NCBI GenBank assembly: GCA_035527835.1
Contig: DATKZS010000001.1
Coordinates: 1 to 50,474 of the forward strand
Direction: 5' to 3'
Length of the DNA stretch: 50,474 nucleotides
Source of the DNA: DATKZS01 sp035527835 [NCBI: bacterium]
GTDB lineage: Bacteria; RBG-13-61-14
In this document: piece after piece, positions 22,562 through 33,413 of the stretch
How positions within the stretch are numbered: the stretch's first letter is position 1
Layout: every line of letters begins with the position of its first letter
Program-made: the position numbers and the translations under genes
The notes under the pieces: generated by a model
Databases searched by the model: none
What the model saw: only the letters and a program-made list of their open reading frames with translations
Told to the model about the DNA's origin: nothing

Positions 22562-23569
22562 TTATTTGGTTTCCGGCGCGACCGTTCGTTTCTTGGCGCG
22601 CAGGCTTTCGAGCCAGACCACGAAGGCGCTGGCGACGTAGATGGTTGAATAGGACCCGACGACTACACCGACCAGCATGGCGAATGCGAAGTCGTTGATG
22701 ACTCCTCCTCCGAGCAGGAAGAGGAAGAGGACGACGATGAAGACGGTGAATGAGGTCAGGATGGTTCGGGACAGGGTCTCGTTGATCGAAACGTTGATGA
22801 TCTCGCCGAAGGTGAGGCGTCGCATCTTGCGCTGGTTCTCGCGGATGCGGTCATAGATCACGATGGTGTCGTTCAATGAGTATCCGATGATGGTGAGCAG
22901 GGCGGCGATGGTTGTGAGATTGACCTCGCGGTGGGTCCAGATGATGGCGCCCAGGGTGATGGTGACGTCATGGACCAGGGCGATGACGGCGCCGACGGCG
23001 AAGCGGAACTCGAAGCGGAGCGTGATGTAGATGAGGATCAGGAAGTTGGCGACGAAGAGGGAGAGGAAGCCCTTGTTGCGGAGCTCCTTGCCCACGCGCG
23101 GCCCCACGAAGTCGGTCTTCATGACCTCGAAGCTGCCTTGCCCGAAGACCTCGGCGAGCTTGGCCTCGACCATGGAGGCGCTCTTGCCGCTGGCGCCGGA
23201 CTCGGCCGCGCCCGCGGTGTCTCCGGCCCGCGGCTCGGGGTTGCTCTCCATTTCCGCTTCATCCACGGCGAGCTCTTCCATGCGGATCAGGTACTTGTTG
23301 CTCTCGTCTTCTCCGATCTCCATCCAGCGCTGGACCTTGACCTCGCCCAGGCCCAGCGACTCGACGGCCGAGCGCAACCGCCCCATCTCAATGGGCTTGT
23401 TGAATGAGACCTGCATCTCGGCGCCGCCGGCGAAGTCAATTCCCCAGTTGGGCCCGGGCCAGACCAGGATGCCGATCAGGGAGATCAGGATGGCCAGCCC
23501 GGAGATGCCCACCGCGTGGAGCATGTAGCCGATGAAGTTGATTTTTGTGCCCGGTTTAATAAGTTCCAT
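22562..23569 (-). CDS. secF: Protein translocase subunit SecF
   Basis: This 335-residue protein has the SecF plan: one membrane segment (about 12-38), the WGIDFAGGAEMQVSF periplasmic strand, then five membrane segments containing the conserved VHDVTITLG, YSLNDTIVIYDRIRENQR, INETLSRTILTS and GVVVGSYSTIYVAS. With SecD it uses the proton gradient to help SecYEG finish export. An unusually Glu/Ala/Ser-rich insert (about 90-135, EELAVDEAEMESNPEPRAGD...) sits in the periplasmic domain. It lies 13 bases after secD and ends at a strong terminator. Confidence 0.97.
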   Translation of the reverse strand: MELIKPGTKINFIGYMLHAVGISGLAILISLIGILVWPGPNWGIDFAGGAEMQVSFNKPIEMGRLRSAVESLGLGEVKVQRWMEIGEDESNKYLIRMEELAVDEAEMESNPEPRAGDTAGAAESGASGKSASMVEAKLAEVFGQGSFEVMKTDFVGPRVGKELRNKGFLSLFVANFLILIYITLRFEFRFAVGAVIALVHDVTITLGAIIWTHREVNLTTIAALLTIIGYSLNDTIVIYDRIRENQRKMRRLTFGEIINVSINETLSRTILTSFTVFIVVLFLFLLGGGVINDFAFAMLVGVVVGSYSTIYVASAFVVWLESLRAKKRTVAPETK

Positions 23570-23582
23570 TGTTACTACTCCC

Positions 23583-25370
23583 TCAACCTTTACCGCTTCT
23601 GCCGCCGCTTGCGGCGGGGGCCAGCTTGATCCCGATGGATATGGTGTGCTTCTTCTGGATCAGGAAGAGCAGGTCATAGATCATGCGGGTGACCACGATG
23701 GCGGTGAACATGCTGGAGGTGATGCCGATGGCCAGGGTGATGGCGAATCCCTTGATCGGCCCGGTCCCCCATTGGAGGAGGACGAGGGCGGCGATCAGGG
23801 TGGTGATGTTGGAGTCGAAAATGGTCCAGAAGGCCTTGGCGTATCCGGCGTCAATGGATGCCATTGGTGTCTTTCCGGTGCGGAGCTCCTCGCGGACGCG
23901 CTCGAAGATGAGGACGTTGGCGTCCACGGCCATGCCGATGGTAAGGACGATGCCGGCGAGTCCGGGCAGGGTGAGGGTGGCGCCGAAGAGGCTCAAGATG
24001 GCCAGGATGAGGACGACGTTGAGGGCCAGGGCGACGTTGGCGATGATTCCGCCCAGGGAGTAATAGACCATCATGAAGAGGATGACGGTGACCGATCCCC
24101 ATACCAGGGCGACCTCGCCCTTGTGGATGGAGTCGGCGCCGAGGCTGGCGCCGACCGAGCGCTCTTCCTCGATCTTGACGTTGACGTCGAGCGCTCCGGA
24201 GCGGAGCACGTTGCTGAGGTCGGTGGCCTCCTCCGCGGTAAAGCCGCCGGAGATCTGGCCGCGGTTGAAAATCTTGGAGCGGATCACCGGGGCGGACACG
24301 ACCTGTCCCTCCAGCACGATGGCGAGCGGCTCGCCCACGTGGTCGCCGGTGAGCTTGGAGAATCGCTGGGCCGCGGACATGTTCCACTCGAAGTTGACCA
24401 CGGAGGCCTGGAACTGCTCGGGATCGTAGCCCGGCCTCGCGTCCTTGAGCTCCTTGCCGCTGATCACCTGGTCCTCCATGAGCAGGTAGCAGGAGTCGCG
24501 GTTTTCCGCTCCGGTCTTCTCGACCCCGAGGACGAGGCGGCGGTTGGCGGGCACCGGCCCGGCCTTGACGCCGACGCTGTCCGGAAAATAGCATTCCAGC
24601 TTATTGGTATCGTCATTGGGGTCGGTCCAGGCGGCGAGGGTCATGCCGGCGGGCGCGGCGCCCTTGTTCTCGGCGTCCATCGCAACCCTGCTCTTGCCGA
24701 GGGCCTGGACCAGGGCGAATTCGAGCTTGGCCGAGCGCTTGATGAGCACGATGATCCTCTTGCGGTCGCTGATGCCGGGGAGCTGGAGCCGGATCTGGTT
24801 GTTTCCCTGCACCACGATCTCCGGCTCCTTTAGTCCGAACTGGTCCATGCGTCGGGCCAGAACGTTGCGCACCTGTTGAATGGTGTGTTTAAGGAGCGTG
24901 GCCTGGGCCGAGTCGCGCATTCCGTAGTACGGCTGCAAGCTATCGCGGCCCTCGACGATCACCAGGTCCTGGAAATACTTCTGGATGTAGGTCTCGCCCT
25001 GGCGCATGGCGTCGGCGCTGGGATAGTCAATCAGGATGCGCTTCCTGGCCGGGTCCAGCTCGATCTTGTTGACGGGGATGTTTTCCTTGCGGAAATACTC
25101 CTCGATGCTGTCCTTTCTGTTGCGCAGCTCGTTGACCACGGCCTCGTTCACGTCCACGCTCACCACCAGGTCCATGCCCCCTTGCAGGTCCAGGCCCAGC
25201 GTCAGGTTGTTCTGCGGCAGCACCCGCGCCAGCGCCGATTCCGTCCACCACTGGGGCAGCTTGCTCTTGTTCGCCCGGTAGTCGTAGAGAGTGGTCGGCA
25301 CCAGCGCCAAGAGCGATACCACCAGCACCGCGGCCACCAGGATGATCCGATACAACAAATTTCTTTCCAT
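23583..25370 (-). CDS. secD: Protein translocase subunit SecD
   Basis: This 595-residue protein has the SecD hallmarks: the N-terminal segment then LTLGLDLQGGMDLVVSVDV (57-75), a large periplasmic domain with GQISGGFTAEEATDLSNVLRSGALDV, and the C-terminal five-helix block with LTLPGLAGIVLTIGMAVDANVLIFERVREEL and DSNITTLIAALVLLQWGTGPIKGFAITLAIGI. It works with SecF and YajC at the Sec translocon. It is separated from yajC by an inverted repeat and from secF by 13 bases. Confidence 0.97.
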   Translation of the reverse strand: MERNLLYRIILVAAVLVVSLLALVPTTLYDYRANKSKLPQWWTESALARVLPQNNLTLGLDLQGGMDLVVSVDVNEAVVNELRNRKDSIEEYFRKENIPVNKIELDPARKRILIDYPSADAMRQGETYIQKYFQDLVIVEGRDSLQPYYGMRDSAQATLLKHTIQQVRNVLARRMDQFGLKEPEIVVQGNNQIRLQLPGISDRKRIIVLIKRSAKLEFALVQALGKSRVAMDAENKGAAPAGMTLAAWTDPNDDTNKLECYFPDSVGVKAGPVPANRRLVLGVEKTGAENRDSCYLLMEDQVISGKELKDARPGYDPEQFQASVVNFEWNMSAAQRFSKLTGDHVGEPLAIVLEGQVVSAPVIRSKIFNRGQISGGFTAEEATDLSNVLRSGALDVNVKIEEERSVGASLGADSIHKGEVALVWGSVTVILFMMVYYSLGGIIANVALALNVVLILAILSLFGATLTLPGLAGIVLTIGMAVDANVLIFERVREELRTGKTPMASIDAGYAKAFWTIFDSNITTLIAALVLLQWGTGPIKGFAITLAIGITSSMFTAIVVTRMIYDLLFLIQKKHTISIGIKLAPAASGGRSGKG

Positions 25371-25418
25371 TCCCCGCTCCTCTAGATATGCATTGCCTTA
25401 ATGAGCATCCTCCGCCTG

Positions 25419-25480
25419 TTGTGGCGCGGGCCTCCAGCCTGCATATCCCGGAAGTTGCAGGCGAGACGCCCGCGCCACAA
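25419..25480. repeat. Inverted repeat TTGTGGCGCGGGC between yajC and secD
   Basis: Perfect 13-bp outer arms (25419-25431 and 25468-25480) with further partial pairing inside (CAGCCTGCA with TGCAGGCG). A short T run follows on the plus strand only. Confidence 0.75.
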
Positions 25481-25496
25481 TTTTAAAAACGCAACA

Positions 25497-25901
25497 CTAA
25501 TTGTCCTTGTCTTTCTTGCCTTTCTTGTCGGGCTTGTCCGAGGTCTTGCTCTTGTCATCGCTCTCGGCGCCCTCCTTGGCGGTGCCGCTCACGAACTGGC
25601 GCGCCACCTTGATGCGGACGTTGGGCGCGATCTCCAGGGTCACGTTCTTGTCGGTGAGCGCCGTGATCTTGCCGTAGATGCCGCCGGTGGTGATGACCTC
25701 GTCGCCTCGATCCAGGCTTTTAAGCATTTTCTCCCGCTGCTGCTTGCGCTTCTTCTCCGGCATGTAGAGGATGAAATAGAACATCACGCCGATGATGATG
25801 ATCATGGCGAAGGGGCTGCCGAGCAGCCCGGCCGGTCCGTTGTCGCCCTGTCCCGGGGGGGCCATGGCCACCAGCCCCAGGATCGAGATCCAATGCGTCA
25901 T
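25497..25901 (-). CDS. yajC: Preprotein translocase accessory protein YajC
   Basis: This 134-residue protein has one membrane segment (PFAMIIIIGVMFYFILYM) followed by the conserved PEKKRKQQREKMLKSLDRGDEVITTGGIYGKI and a small beta domain, then a long charged Lys/Asp tail. YajC binds SecDF. Its ATG directly follows the tgt stop (TGAATG), with the tgt 3' end providing GAGGAGGAG as ribosome site, a strong sign of coupled translation. The tgt-yajC-secD-secF order is common across bacteria. Confidence 0.95.
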   Translation of the reverse strand: MTHWISILGLVAMAPPGQGDNGPAGLLGSPFAMIIIIGVMFYFILYMPEKKRKQQREKMLKSLDRGDEVITTGGIYGKITALTDKNVTLEIAPNVRIKVARQFVSGTAKEGAESDDKSKTSDKPDKKGKKDKDN

Positions 25902-27160
<1,259 letters not shown>

Positions 27161-27221
27161 TCTTCATGTTTCCCAAAATGGCAGGCCCCATAACACCGCT
27201 TATTTTTTTCTTGCCGGCATA

Positions 27222-28280
27222 TCATAAAATCAGCGTGGCGTCTCCGTAGCTCAGGAACCGAAAGCCGCTGTCGAGCGCGTATTGATACGCCTTCATGATC
27301 AGCTCGCGGCCGGCGAATGCGGAGACCAGCATGAGGAGCGTGGACCTGGGCATGTGGAAGTTGGTGATCATGGCGTCCACCACTTTAAACGAGAAGCCGG
27401 GGAAAATGAACAGGCCGGTCTCGCCGGCGGCCGGCCGGACCGTGCGGGCATCGGCGGCGCAGTGTTCAAGAACCCTGACCACGGTGGTGCCGACGGCGAC
27501 CACCCGTCCGCCGCGCTCGCGGGCCCGGGCGACGGCCAGCGCCGTATCCTCGGGCAGCTCGAACGGCTCCGGGTGCATGACGTGGTCCTCGATATTCCGG
27601 ACGCGCACGGGGGCGAAGCTGCCGTAGCTCACGTCGAGCCGGAGGCCGGCGGTCTCCACTCCCCGCTCGCGCAGGGCGTCCAGCAGCCCGGGCGTGAAGT
27701 GGAGGCCGGCGGTCGGCGCGGCCGCGGCCGCGCCCTGTCGGGCGTACACGGTCTGGTAGCGCTCGCGGTCTTCTCCGGCGTCCTGGCCGGGCACGCGCCG
27801 GATGTAGGGCGGCAAGGGAGGCAGGCCGGATGTTCGCAGCGCCTCTTCCAGGTCCGCGCCGCTGAATTTCACGATCCACAGCGGAGCGCCCTCCTCGGCC
27901 GTGATGCGGACCAGGGACTCGGACCCGCCAACAATCTCGGCGCTGAGCCCGCTATCCAGATTGATGACGGCGCCGGGCTTTAAATTGCGGGACTTGATCA
28001 GGCACTCCCATTGACCGGAGGCGAGGCGCTTGACCAGGGTGATCTCGGCGCGGGCGCCGGTGGGCTTGTGGCCGGCCAGGCGGAGCGGCTTGACCCTGGT
28101 GTCGTTGACCACGATGAGGTCTCCGGGCTGGAGGAAGCGGGGCAGGTCGCGGAACAAGGCCTGGTCCAGGCTGCCGGTTTTCCGGCTGATGACGAGGAGT
28201 CGGGAGCTGTCGCGCGGGGTCAGGGGATGCTGGGCGATGCGGTCCTGGGGGAGTTGGTAATCAAAGTCCTCGAGGCGCAT
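27222..28280 (-). CDS. queA: S-adenosylmethionine:tRNA ribosyltransferase-isomerase
   Basis: This 352-residue protein shows QueA motifs: FDYQLPQDRIAQHPLTPRDSSRLLV at the start, LIVVNDTRVKPLRL, GLHFTPGLL, DVSYGSFAPVR, VVAVGTTVVRVLE and FKVVDAMITNFHMPRSTLLMLVSAFAG. It transfers and rearranges the ribosyl part of SAM onto preQ1-tRNA to give epoxyqueuosine. The ATG at 28278-28280 overlaps the stop of the GGDEF gene (TGATG), so the two are coupled although unrelated in function. Confidence 0.97.
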   Translation of the reverse strand: MRLEDFDYQLPQDRIAQHPLTPRDSSRLLVISRKTGSLDQALFRDLPRFLQPGDLIVVNDTRVKPLRLAGHKPTGARAEITLVKRLASGQWECLIKSRNLKPGAVINLDSGLSAEIVGGSESLVRITAEEGAPLWIVKFSGADLEEALRTSGLPPLPPYIRRVPGQDAGEDRERYQTVYARQGAAAAAPTAGLHFTPGLLDALRERGVETAGLRLDVSYGSFAPVRVRNIEDHVMHPEPFELPEDTALAVARARERGGRVVAVGTTVVRVLEHCAADARTVRPAAGETGLFIFPGFSFKVVDAMITNFHMPRSTLLMLVSAFAGRELIMKAYQYALDSGFRFLSYGDATLIL

Positions 28281-29410
28281 CAAGAGGTTCCCTGGGGCTT
28301 GTCATTGGGTACCTTGGTGCAGACCTGGTTCCTTCCCTTGGCCTTGCCGAAGTAGAGGGCCTTGTCGGCGAGGTCGAGGAGCTGGAGGGCATCGGTGGTG
28401 TCGTCGGGCATGGCGGCCACACCCACGGTGATGGAGAATCCGGCGCGCGGGAGATTGGGCGCGTCCTCGTTGAAGTTGACCTCGGCGACGCATTTGCGGA
28501 GCTTTTCGCCGACCAGGGCGGCGCTGTCCTTGCAGGTTTCCGGGAGCATGACCAGGAACTCCTCTCCGCCGTAGCGGGCGAGGATGTCGGCCTTGCGCAG
28601 GCTGTCTTCCAGGACCTTGGCCAGCTTGCTGAGCGCCTTGTCGCCGCGGAGGTGGCCGAAGGTGTCGTTGAAATGCTTGAAGTGGTCAATGTCAATCATG
28701 AGCATGGAGAGAGGGTGGCTATAGCGGGTGGTGCGGTAGACCTCGCGCTCGAGCCGCTCGAAGAAGTAGCGGCGGTTGTACAGGCCGGTGAGCTCGTCGC
28801 GGTGCACCATCTCGCGGGTGAGCTGGAAGGTGATGGCGTTTTCGATGGCGACGGCCACCTGCTCGGCCACGCCCTTGAACAGGCGCACGTCCTTTTCCTT
28901 GAAGCCGAAGGGAAACGGCTTGTGGGCGTTGAGCACGCCGATGGCCTTGCCGTCGCGCTTGAGCAGGGGGACGCCGAGGAAGCTGCCCTTGGTGATCCCG
29001 GAGTCCGGGTAGTAGAAAAAATTTTCCTCCTTGGAGATGTCGTCAATGAGCACGTGGTTTCCGGAGGACGCGACCTTCCAGGACACTCCGTTCTCGACGC
29101 AGCTCTCGCCCTTGGCGGTGATGTCCTCGCCGAGCCCGTGGCTGGCCTGGATCACCAGCTTCTCCGACTTTTCGTCGTAGAGCATGAGGCAGTACTGGTC
29201 GAGCTCCAGGCTCTGGTTCAAGAGGTTCATGGTCAGTTCGAACAGCTCGTTCACCTGGAGCGACATACTCAGGGTGCGGCTGATGTTGTAGAGGGTATAG
29301 AGCTCGAGCACACGCTCGTTGAGGGCGGTGTTGGCCTCGGCCAGCATCTCGAACTCGGCCTTGAGCTTTTCGTACTCGGCCTTGTAGTCCTTCTTTTCCT
29401 TCCCGGTCAT
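28280..29410 (-). CDS. Diguanylate cyclase, GAF-GGDEF
   Basis: This 376-residue cytoplasmic protein has a short coiled coil (1-45), a GAF sensor domain (about 50-195) and a GGDEF domain (about 205-365). The active-site loop is GGEEF (281-285) and an inhibitory-site motif RKAD (272-275) sits five residues before it, so it should make c-di-GMP with product feedback. The likely client in this window is the receiver-PilZ protein. An AGGAGGCC site precedes the ATG. It is the fourth gene from the 3' side of the cysE-led run and overlaps queA. Confidence 0.93.
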   Translation of the reverse strand: MTGKEKKDYKAEYEKLKAEFEMLAEANTALNERVLELYTLYNISRTLSMSLQVNELFELTMNLLNQSLELDQYCLMLYDEKSEKLVIQASHGLGEDITAKGESCVENGVSWKVASSGNHVLIDDISKEENFFYYPDSGITKGSFLGVPLLKRDGKAIGVLNAHKPFPFGFKEKDVRLFKGVAEQVAVAIENAITFQLTREMVHRDELTGLYNRRYFFERLEREVYRTTRYSHPLSMLMIDIDHFKHFNDTFGHLRGDKALSKLAKVLEDSLRKADILARYGGEEFLVMLPETCKDSAALVGEKLRKCVAEVNFNEDAPNLPRAGFSITVGVAAMPDDTTDALQLLDLADKALYFGKAKGRNQVCTKVPNDKPQGTS

Positions 29411-29476
29411 GTCATGGCCTCCTGATAAATCAAAGTGTCCTCAGGTTCGGTCACCTCAAGTCAACTCGGGCCTCTG

Positions 29477-30646
29477 CTATTTCAACCCCAGCCGATCATA
29501 GCTCCGCACGACGGCGCCCGGAAAATAATACCCCAGAATCCTGGCGGATGAAAACCCGGCCTGGGCCATGCCGCACGCGCCCCATTGGCACAGGCCCGCG
29601 CCGTGTCCGGAGCCGGAGCCGCGGAACACGAAGCCGGTCCCGTCCTTCTCCACCTGGAACGCGGTGGACCAGATTTTATCGTAGCCCATGCGCTTTCGGA
29701 ACTCCTGGCCCGTGAACTCGGCGTTTCCCGTCCGGGCCTCGGCCAGTACGCTCGCGGCGCGTCCGCTCCGGGTGCGGGAGAGGACGGTGAGGCCGGTGAC
29801 GGCGCCCTTGAGCCCGAGCATGGCGGAAAGCTCGGCGCTGTCCAGGCTCCCTTTTTCGGGGAATCTCCAGAAGTAGCGCGGCGCGTCTTCGCAATAAATG
29901 CACTCCACGGATTTCTGATACGGCCGGTCCTGGCCGCCCCAGACCTCGCTGGGGAACGCCGTGCGGCCCCCGCAGCAGGAATGATATAAGCCCGCGGCCA
30001 GCTCGTTGCCATAAGTCAGGACCAGGCCGCGAGTGCGGTTGACGGCGGCCCAGGCCAGGTCGTCCTCCGCCGCGGCCCCGCCATAGACCTGGTCGTTCAC
30101 GGTGCGGTCCAGGTCAAAGAGCTCGCCGCGCCGCTCCTCCCGCCGCGCCAGCGCATAGGTGCGGGCCAGGATGACCTGCGCGTCCAACGCGGCCTGGGGC
30201 CAGCGCGAATCAATCTCCTGGTTGATCACGCCCGCGGCGTACGATTCCACGTCCACCAGGTTCACGACCAGGGGCACGGAGGAGGCGATGATCCGGACCC
30301 GGCCCCGATATTGCACGCCGTCAACGGAGATGAACGTGCCGCCGGAGACGGAAATGGGCAGGGCCGCCTTCTTCCCGTCCACCCGCGCGGACCCGCCGTC
30401 CCAGACCACGGAAAAATCATCGCCGCGGCGGAGCTTGCCGGCGGACTCGAGGGCGAGGCCGGGGCCGGAGATTTCCAGGGACGAGGCCAGGTCGCCGATC
30501 TTGACGCGGACGAGCGGCGGCGGATTCGCGCCGCTCCCCGTCAAGGCAAGCGCGGGGGGCAGGGCCAGGGCCGCGAGCAGGATTATTTCGATGGCGCGGC
30601 GGGGGGTCCGCGTTCCGCGGATGATCTGAGGGCTGCCGCGCTTCAT
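29477..30646 (-). CDS. SpoIID/LytB-domain secreted protein
   Basis: This 389-residue protein has an N-terminal signal/anchor ([18 protein letters not shown]) and the SpoIID domain: [68 protein letters not shown] and [26 protein letters not shown]. In spore formers SpoIID is a lytic transglycosylase acting on denuded glycans; LytB-type relatives occur in non-sporulating bacteria, so sporulation should not be inferred. It probably remodels peptidoglycan in the periplasm. Its start overlaps the cysE stop by four bases. Confidence 0.88.
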   Translation of the reverse strand: MKRGSPQIIRGTRTPRRAIEIILLAALALPPALALTGSGANPPPLVRVKIGDLASSLEISGPGLALESAGKLRRGDDFSVVWDGGSARVDGKKAALPISVSGGTFISVDGVQYRGRVRIIASSVPLVVNLVDVESYAAGVINQEIDSRWPQAALDAQVILARTYALARREERRGELFDLDRTVNDQVYGGAAAEDDLAWAAVNRTRGLVLTYGNELAAGLYHSCCGGRTAFPSEVWGGQDRPYQKSVECIYCEDAPRYFWRFPEKGSLDSAELSAMLGLKGAVTGLTVLSRTRSGRAASVLAEARTGNAEFTGQEFRKRMGYDKIWSTAFQVEKDGTGFVFRGSGSGHGAGLCQWGACGMAQAGFSSARILGYYFPGAVVRSYDRLGLK

Positions 30647-31443
30647 TTTTTTTCGCTCGACTCCTCGCAGCGGGATTTTTCGCCGGCAGTGTCGGTGATT
30701 TTGTCGGGGTCCTGGTTGAGCCCGAGCTCGAGGATGTCCTGCTTAAAGGCCTGGACCATGTTTGCGGATATGATCTGGTGGCTCTGCTCGAGCTTTTGGA
30801 GGCGGTCCTCGTATTTTTCCAGGAGCTTCATCCAGGTGGCGAGGACCTCGATCAGGGGGTCGGGCAGGTCGGCGTGCTGGAGCTTGTCGCGGAACGGGTC
30901 GTCGGACTCATGCCCCGCGTCGTGCTGCTTCTGGCGGACGATCTTGCCGGGGATGCCGACCACGGTGACTCCGGGCGGGACCGACCTGACCACCACGGAG
31001 CCGGAGCCGATGCGGGCGCCGTCGCCGATGGTGATGGCGCCCAGGATGCAGGCGTTGGAGCCGACGACCACGCATCGTCCCAGGGTGGGGTGGCGCTTTT
31101 TCTTCTCGCTGCTGGTCCCGCCCAGGACCACGCCCTTGTAGAGCAGACAGTCGTCTCCGATCTCCGCGGTCTCGCCGATGACCACTCCCATGCCGTGGTC
31201 AATGAACACGCGGTGGCCGATGGTTGCGCCGGGATGGATCTCGACCCCGGTCAGGAAGCGGGCCAGGTGCGAGACCAGCCGGGCCGTCGTGAACAGGCGC
31301 CGGCGGTACAGGGCACGGGCCAGGCGGTGGAACCACAGCGCGTGCAGGCCCGGATACGTGAGCACGACCTCGAGGCGGTTCTTCGCCGCCGGGTCATTAT
31401 CGAAAACCGACTGGATGTCTTCCCTGATGCGCTCCAATACCAT
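30643..31443 (-). CDS. cysE: Serine O-acetyltransferase
   Basis: This 266-residue protein has the short-form CysE N-terminal helices ([41 protein letters not shown]) and a left-handed beta-helix with hexapeptide repeats: [48 protein letters not shown] and [25 protein letters not shown]. It makes O-acetylserine for cysteine synthesis. A C-terminal charged extension of about 90 residues after GIPG, predicted helical, is longer than usual. I prefer the start MVLERIRED (31441-31443), which follows GGAAAGGGG; an ATG nine codons upstream has no ribosome site. Confidence 0.93.
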   Translation of the reverse strand: MVLERIREDIQSVFDNDPAAKNRLEVVLTYPGLHALWFHRLARALYRRRLFTTARLVSHLARFLTGVEIHPGATIGHRVFIDHGMGVVIGETAEIGDDCLLYKGVVLGGTSSEKKKRHPTLGRCVVVGSNACILGAITIGDGARIGSGSVVVRSVPPGVTVVGIPGKIVRQKQHDAGHESDDPFRDKLQHADLPDPLIEVLATWMKLLEKYEDRLQKLEQSHQIISANMVQAFKQDILELGLNQDPDKITDTAGEKSRCEESSEKK

Positions 31444-31680
31444 ATTGAGAATTACCCCTTTCCGCGCCATTTACATTGGACCATGATCTTAACGGCATGG
31501 CCGGCGCGTAATGTTAGATTGTATTATGAAACGCTCCCGTTCGCCAGCGCGATGACGTATCCAGCCGCCGCGGGCCGCGCCGCCCCCCTCTCGTACTTGT
31601 TTTCGCCGTATCGAGATATTAATCTGGAACCGGCCCCGGCTGGCGCCCGGGCCGAAACATGCAATGAGGGGGGATCAGGG

Positions 31681-32481
31681 ATGTTGATTATCGGGGAACG
31701 GATCAATGCGACGCGGAAGGGGATCAAGGCGGCGCTCTTGAAGCGGGACGAGGGCTTCATCCGGGAGGAGGCATCGGCGCAGGCGGGGGCGGGGGCGGAT
31801 TACATTGACGTGAATGGGGGGACCTCTCCGGCGGAGGAGCTTGAGAACATGGTGTGGCTGTGCGAGGTGGTTCAGGGCTCGGTCCCCCTGCCCTTGTGCC
31901 TGGACAGCGCGAGCCCGGAGGTGATCGAGGCCGGTCTGAAGCGGCACCAAAACGGGAAGGCGATCGTGAACTCGATCAGCATGGAAAAGAGCAAGTACGA
32001 GCGGATGCTTCCGCTGGTCAAGGAGTACGGCGCGGGGGTGGTGGCGCTGGCCATGGACGACTCGGGCATTCCGCGGACGGCGGCGGACCGGCTGCGGGTG
32101 GTGGCTCGGGTGGTGGCGGCGGCGTCGGGTCACGGGATCGCGCTTTCCGACGTTTACATAGACCCTCTGGTGATGGCGCTGTCGGCGGACAACGGTTCGG
32201 GCCTGCTGGTGATCGAGGTGCTGCGGGGGATCAAGGAGCAATGGCCGGAGCTCAAGACCACCTGCGGTCTTTCCAACATCTCGTTCGGTCTGCCCAACCG
32301 CCGCCTGGTGAACCGCGTGTTCCTGGCCATGCTCATGGCCCACGGCCTGGATTCGGCCATTATTGACCCGCTGGACGCGAAGCTCGCGGCGGCGGCCATC
32401 ACCGGGCGGGCGCTCCTGGGCCGGGACGAATACTGCATGGAGTACCTGAAGGCCTACCGGGGCAAGCGCCTGGAAGTTTGA
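31681..32481 (+). CDS. Methyltetrahydrofolate:corrinoid methyltransferase (AcsE/MtrH-like)
   Basis: This 266-residue protein has the pterin-binding TIM barrel shared by dihydropteroate synthase and the folate methyltransferases. MLIIGERINATRKGIKAALL, DVNGG (43-47), CLDSASPEVIEAGL, IVNSIS (95-100), AMDDSGIP and the near-diagnostic GLSNISFGLPNRR are those of the CFeSP methyltransferase of the acetyl-CoA pathway. No CFeSP or CODH genes are adjacent, so it may instead work with another corrinoid protein, as in demethylation. The ATG follows a GAGGGGGGATCAGGG run. The open frame upstream lies over the cysE region and is not coding. It is the only plus-strand gene for many kilobases. Confidence 0.88.
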   Translation: MLIIGERINATRKGIKAALLKRDEGFIREEASAQAGAGADYIDVNGGTSPAEELENMVWLCEVVQGSVPLPLCLDSASPEVIEAGLKRHQNGKAIVNSISMEKSKYERMLPLVKEYGAGVVALAMDDSGIPRTAADRLRVVARVVAAASGHGIALSDVYIDPLVMALSADNGSGLLVIEVLRGIKEQWPELKTTCGLSNISFGLPNRRLVNRVFLAMLMAHGLDSAIIDPLDAKLAAAAITGRALLGRDEYCMEYLKAYRGKRLEV

Positions 32482-32490
32482 GGCGCTCGG

Positions 32491-33315
32491 TCAGGGCGGG
32501 TTTCCGGCGGCGGCGGCGAGAATGGCCTGCTTGTCAAAGTTCACCGGGGTGGGCCGGTCAAAGTGCACCTTCGGGTAATTGATCCGATGGTAGTTGTCCA
32601 GGAAAAGCTCGATGTTGGTCCGCGGCACCTGGTCCAGACGCAGCCGGTCCCAGTGGTCAACCAGGGAGTAGTCCTCCTGGTGTTCGCGGACGCCGGTCAC
32701 GATGTAGAGCCGGTCGCGCAGGTCGGTCAGCCGCTTCAGGTCCTCCGGGGATGGCTTCTCATGGTCCAGGTTGTACTGGACGCAATAGAGGGCGGCCTGC
32801 ATGATCACCTTCTTAACCCAGACGAACTCCTCCTCGGTCATCCCGTTAGCCACCTGGCTGCGCAGCGTCACCACATCGTAGAATGGCTGGATCATTCCAA
32901 CCATGGCCAGGATCCGGAAAATGCCCGGGTTGTTGCCGATCTTGCGCTGGCGGAAGTCTCCAATCTCCTTGGCCGCGTCATAATAAGTCTTGAGAAACCG
33001 GTCCAACTCCTCCGGCGTCAGCCTCGGGTCGGCCGGGGCTTTAAAGGGCGGGAGTTTATCGTATTCCTCCTGGAGCCTCTTGTAATCCGGTTCCAGCGAC
33101 CGGGCCACCCTGACAATATCGTGGCTCTTGTACTGGTCGGCCATCATCTCCGGGTTGTCACTGGGAACGATGGGCAGGAATTTCTCTTCCTGGCCGTCCG
33201 AAGCGCTGCTTTCCAACGGCGCGAGAGTGAGCAGGTGAAAACCCAGCATGACCATCGCCACGATCACCGCGGCGCCCGCCGCCGCCCCCAACCTTCCACT
33301 TTTTTCCGGCTGCAT
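32491..33315 (-). CDS. Unknown anchored periplasmic protein
   Basis: This 274-residue protein has a single N-terminal membrane segment (AAAGAAVIVAMVMLGFHLLTLAPL) and then a mostly helical soluble domain (YKRLQEEYDKLPPFKAPADPRLTPEELDRFLKTYYDAAKEIGDFRQRKIG..., MTEEEFVWVKKVIMQAALYCVQYN, LDQVPRTNIELFLDNYHRIN). I do not recognise the family and see no catalytic motif. It has its own promoter with a hairpin leader. It faces the methyltransferase gene tail to tail, nine bases apart. Confidence 0.75.
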   Translation of the reverse strand: MQPEKSGRLGAAAGAAVIVAMVMLGFHLLTLAPLESSASDGQEEKFLPIVPSDNPEMMADQYKSHDIVRVARSLEPDYKRLQEEYDKLPPFKAPADPRLTPEELDRFLKTYYDAAKEIGDFRQRKIGNNPGIFRILAMVGMIQPFYDVVTLRSQVANGMTEEEFVWVKKVIMQAALYCVQYNLDHEKPSPEDLKRLTDLRDRLYIVTGVREHQEDYSLVDHWDRLRLDQVPRTNIELFLDNYHRINYPKVHFDRPTPVNFDKQAILAAAAGNPP

Positions 33316-33332
33316 TTTTTCTCCTCGACCCC

Positions 33333-33388
33333 GCGCGGCTTGCCGCGCGAGGCCAGACCTTTATAATATGACTCCGCCGCCGCGTCAA
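33333..33388 (-). promoter_or_regulatory. Promoter and GC hairpin leader of the anchored unknown protein
   Basis: TTGACG (33383-33388) and TATAAA (33360-33365) are 17 bases apart on the minus strand. Transcription would start near 33353, immediately followed by the perfect 7-bp hairpin GCGCGGC-TT-GCCGCGC (33333-33348, read here on the plus strand), and then a GAGGAG ribosome site before the ATG. Confidence 0.65.
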
Positions 33389-33413
33389 GGTTCCCGGCCG
33401 GACCGGTTCGGTA

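Noticed and set aside
29477-30646. The SpoIID-like gene as evidence of sporulation
   Set aside because: SpoIID/LytB domains are widespread in non-sporulating diderms, and no other sporulation gene is in the window.
30778-31680. A 300-codon N-terminal extension to the methyltetrahydrofolate methyltransferase
   Set aside because: It overlaps cysE antisense, and the family start MLIIGERIN with a ribosome site is at 31681.
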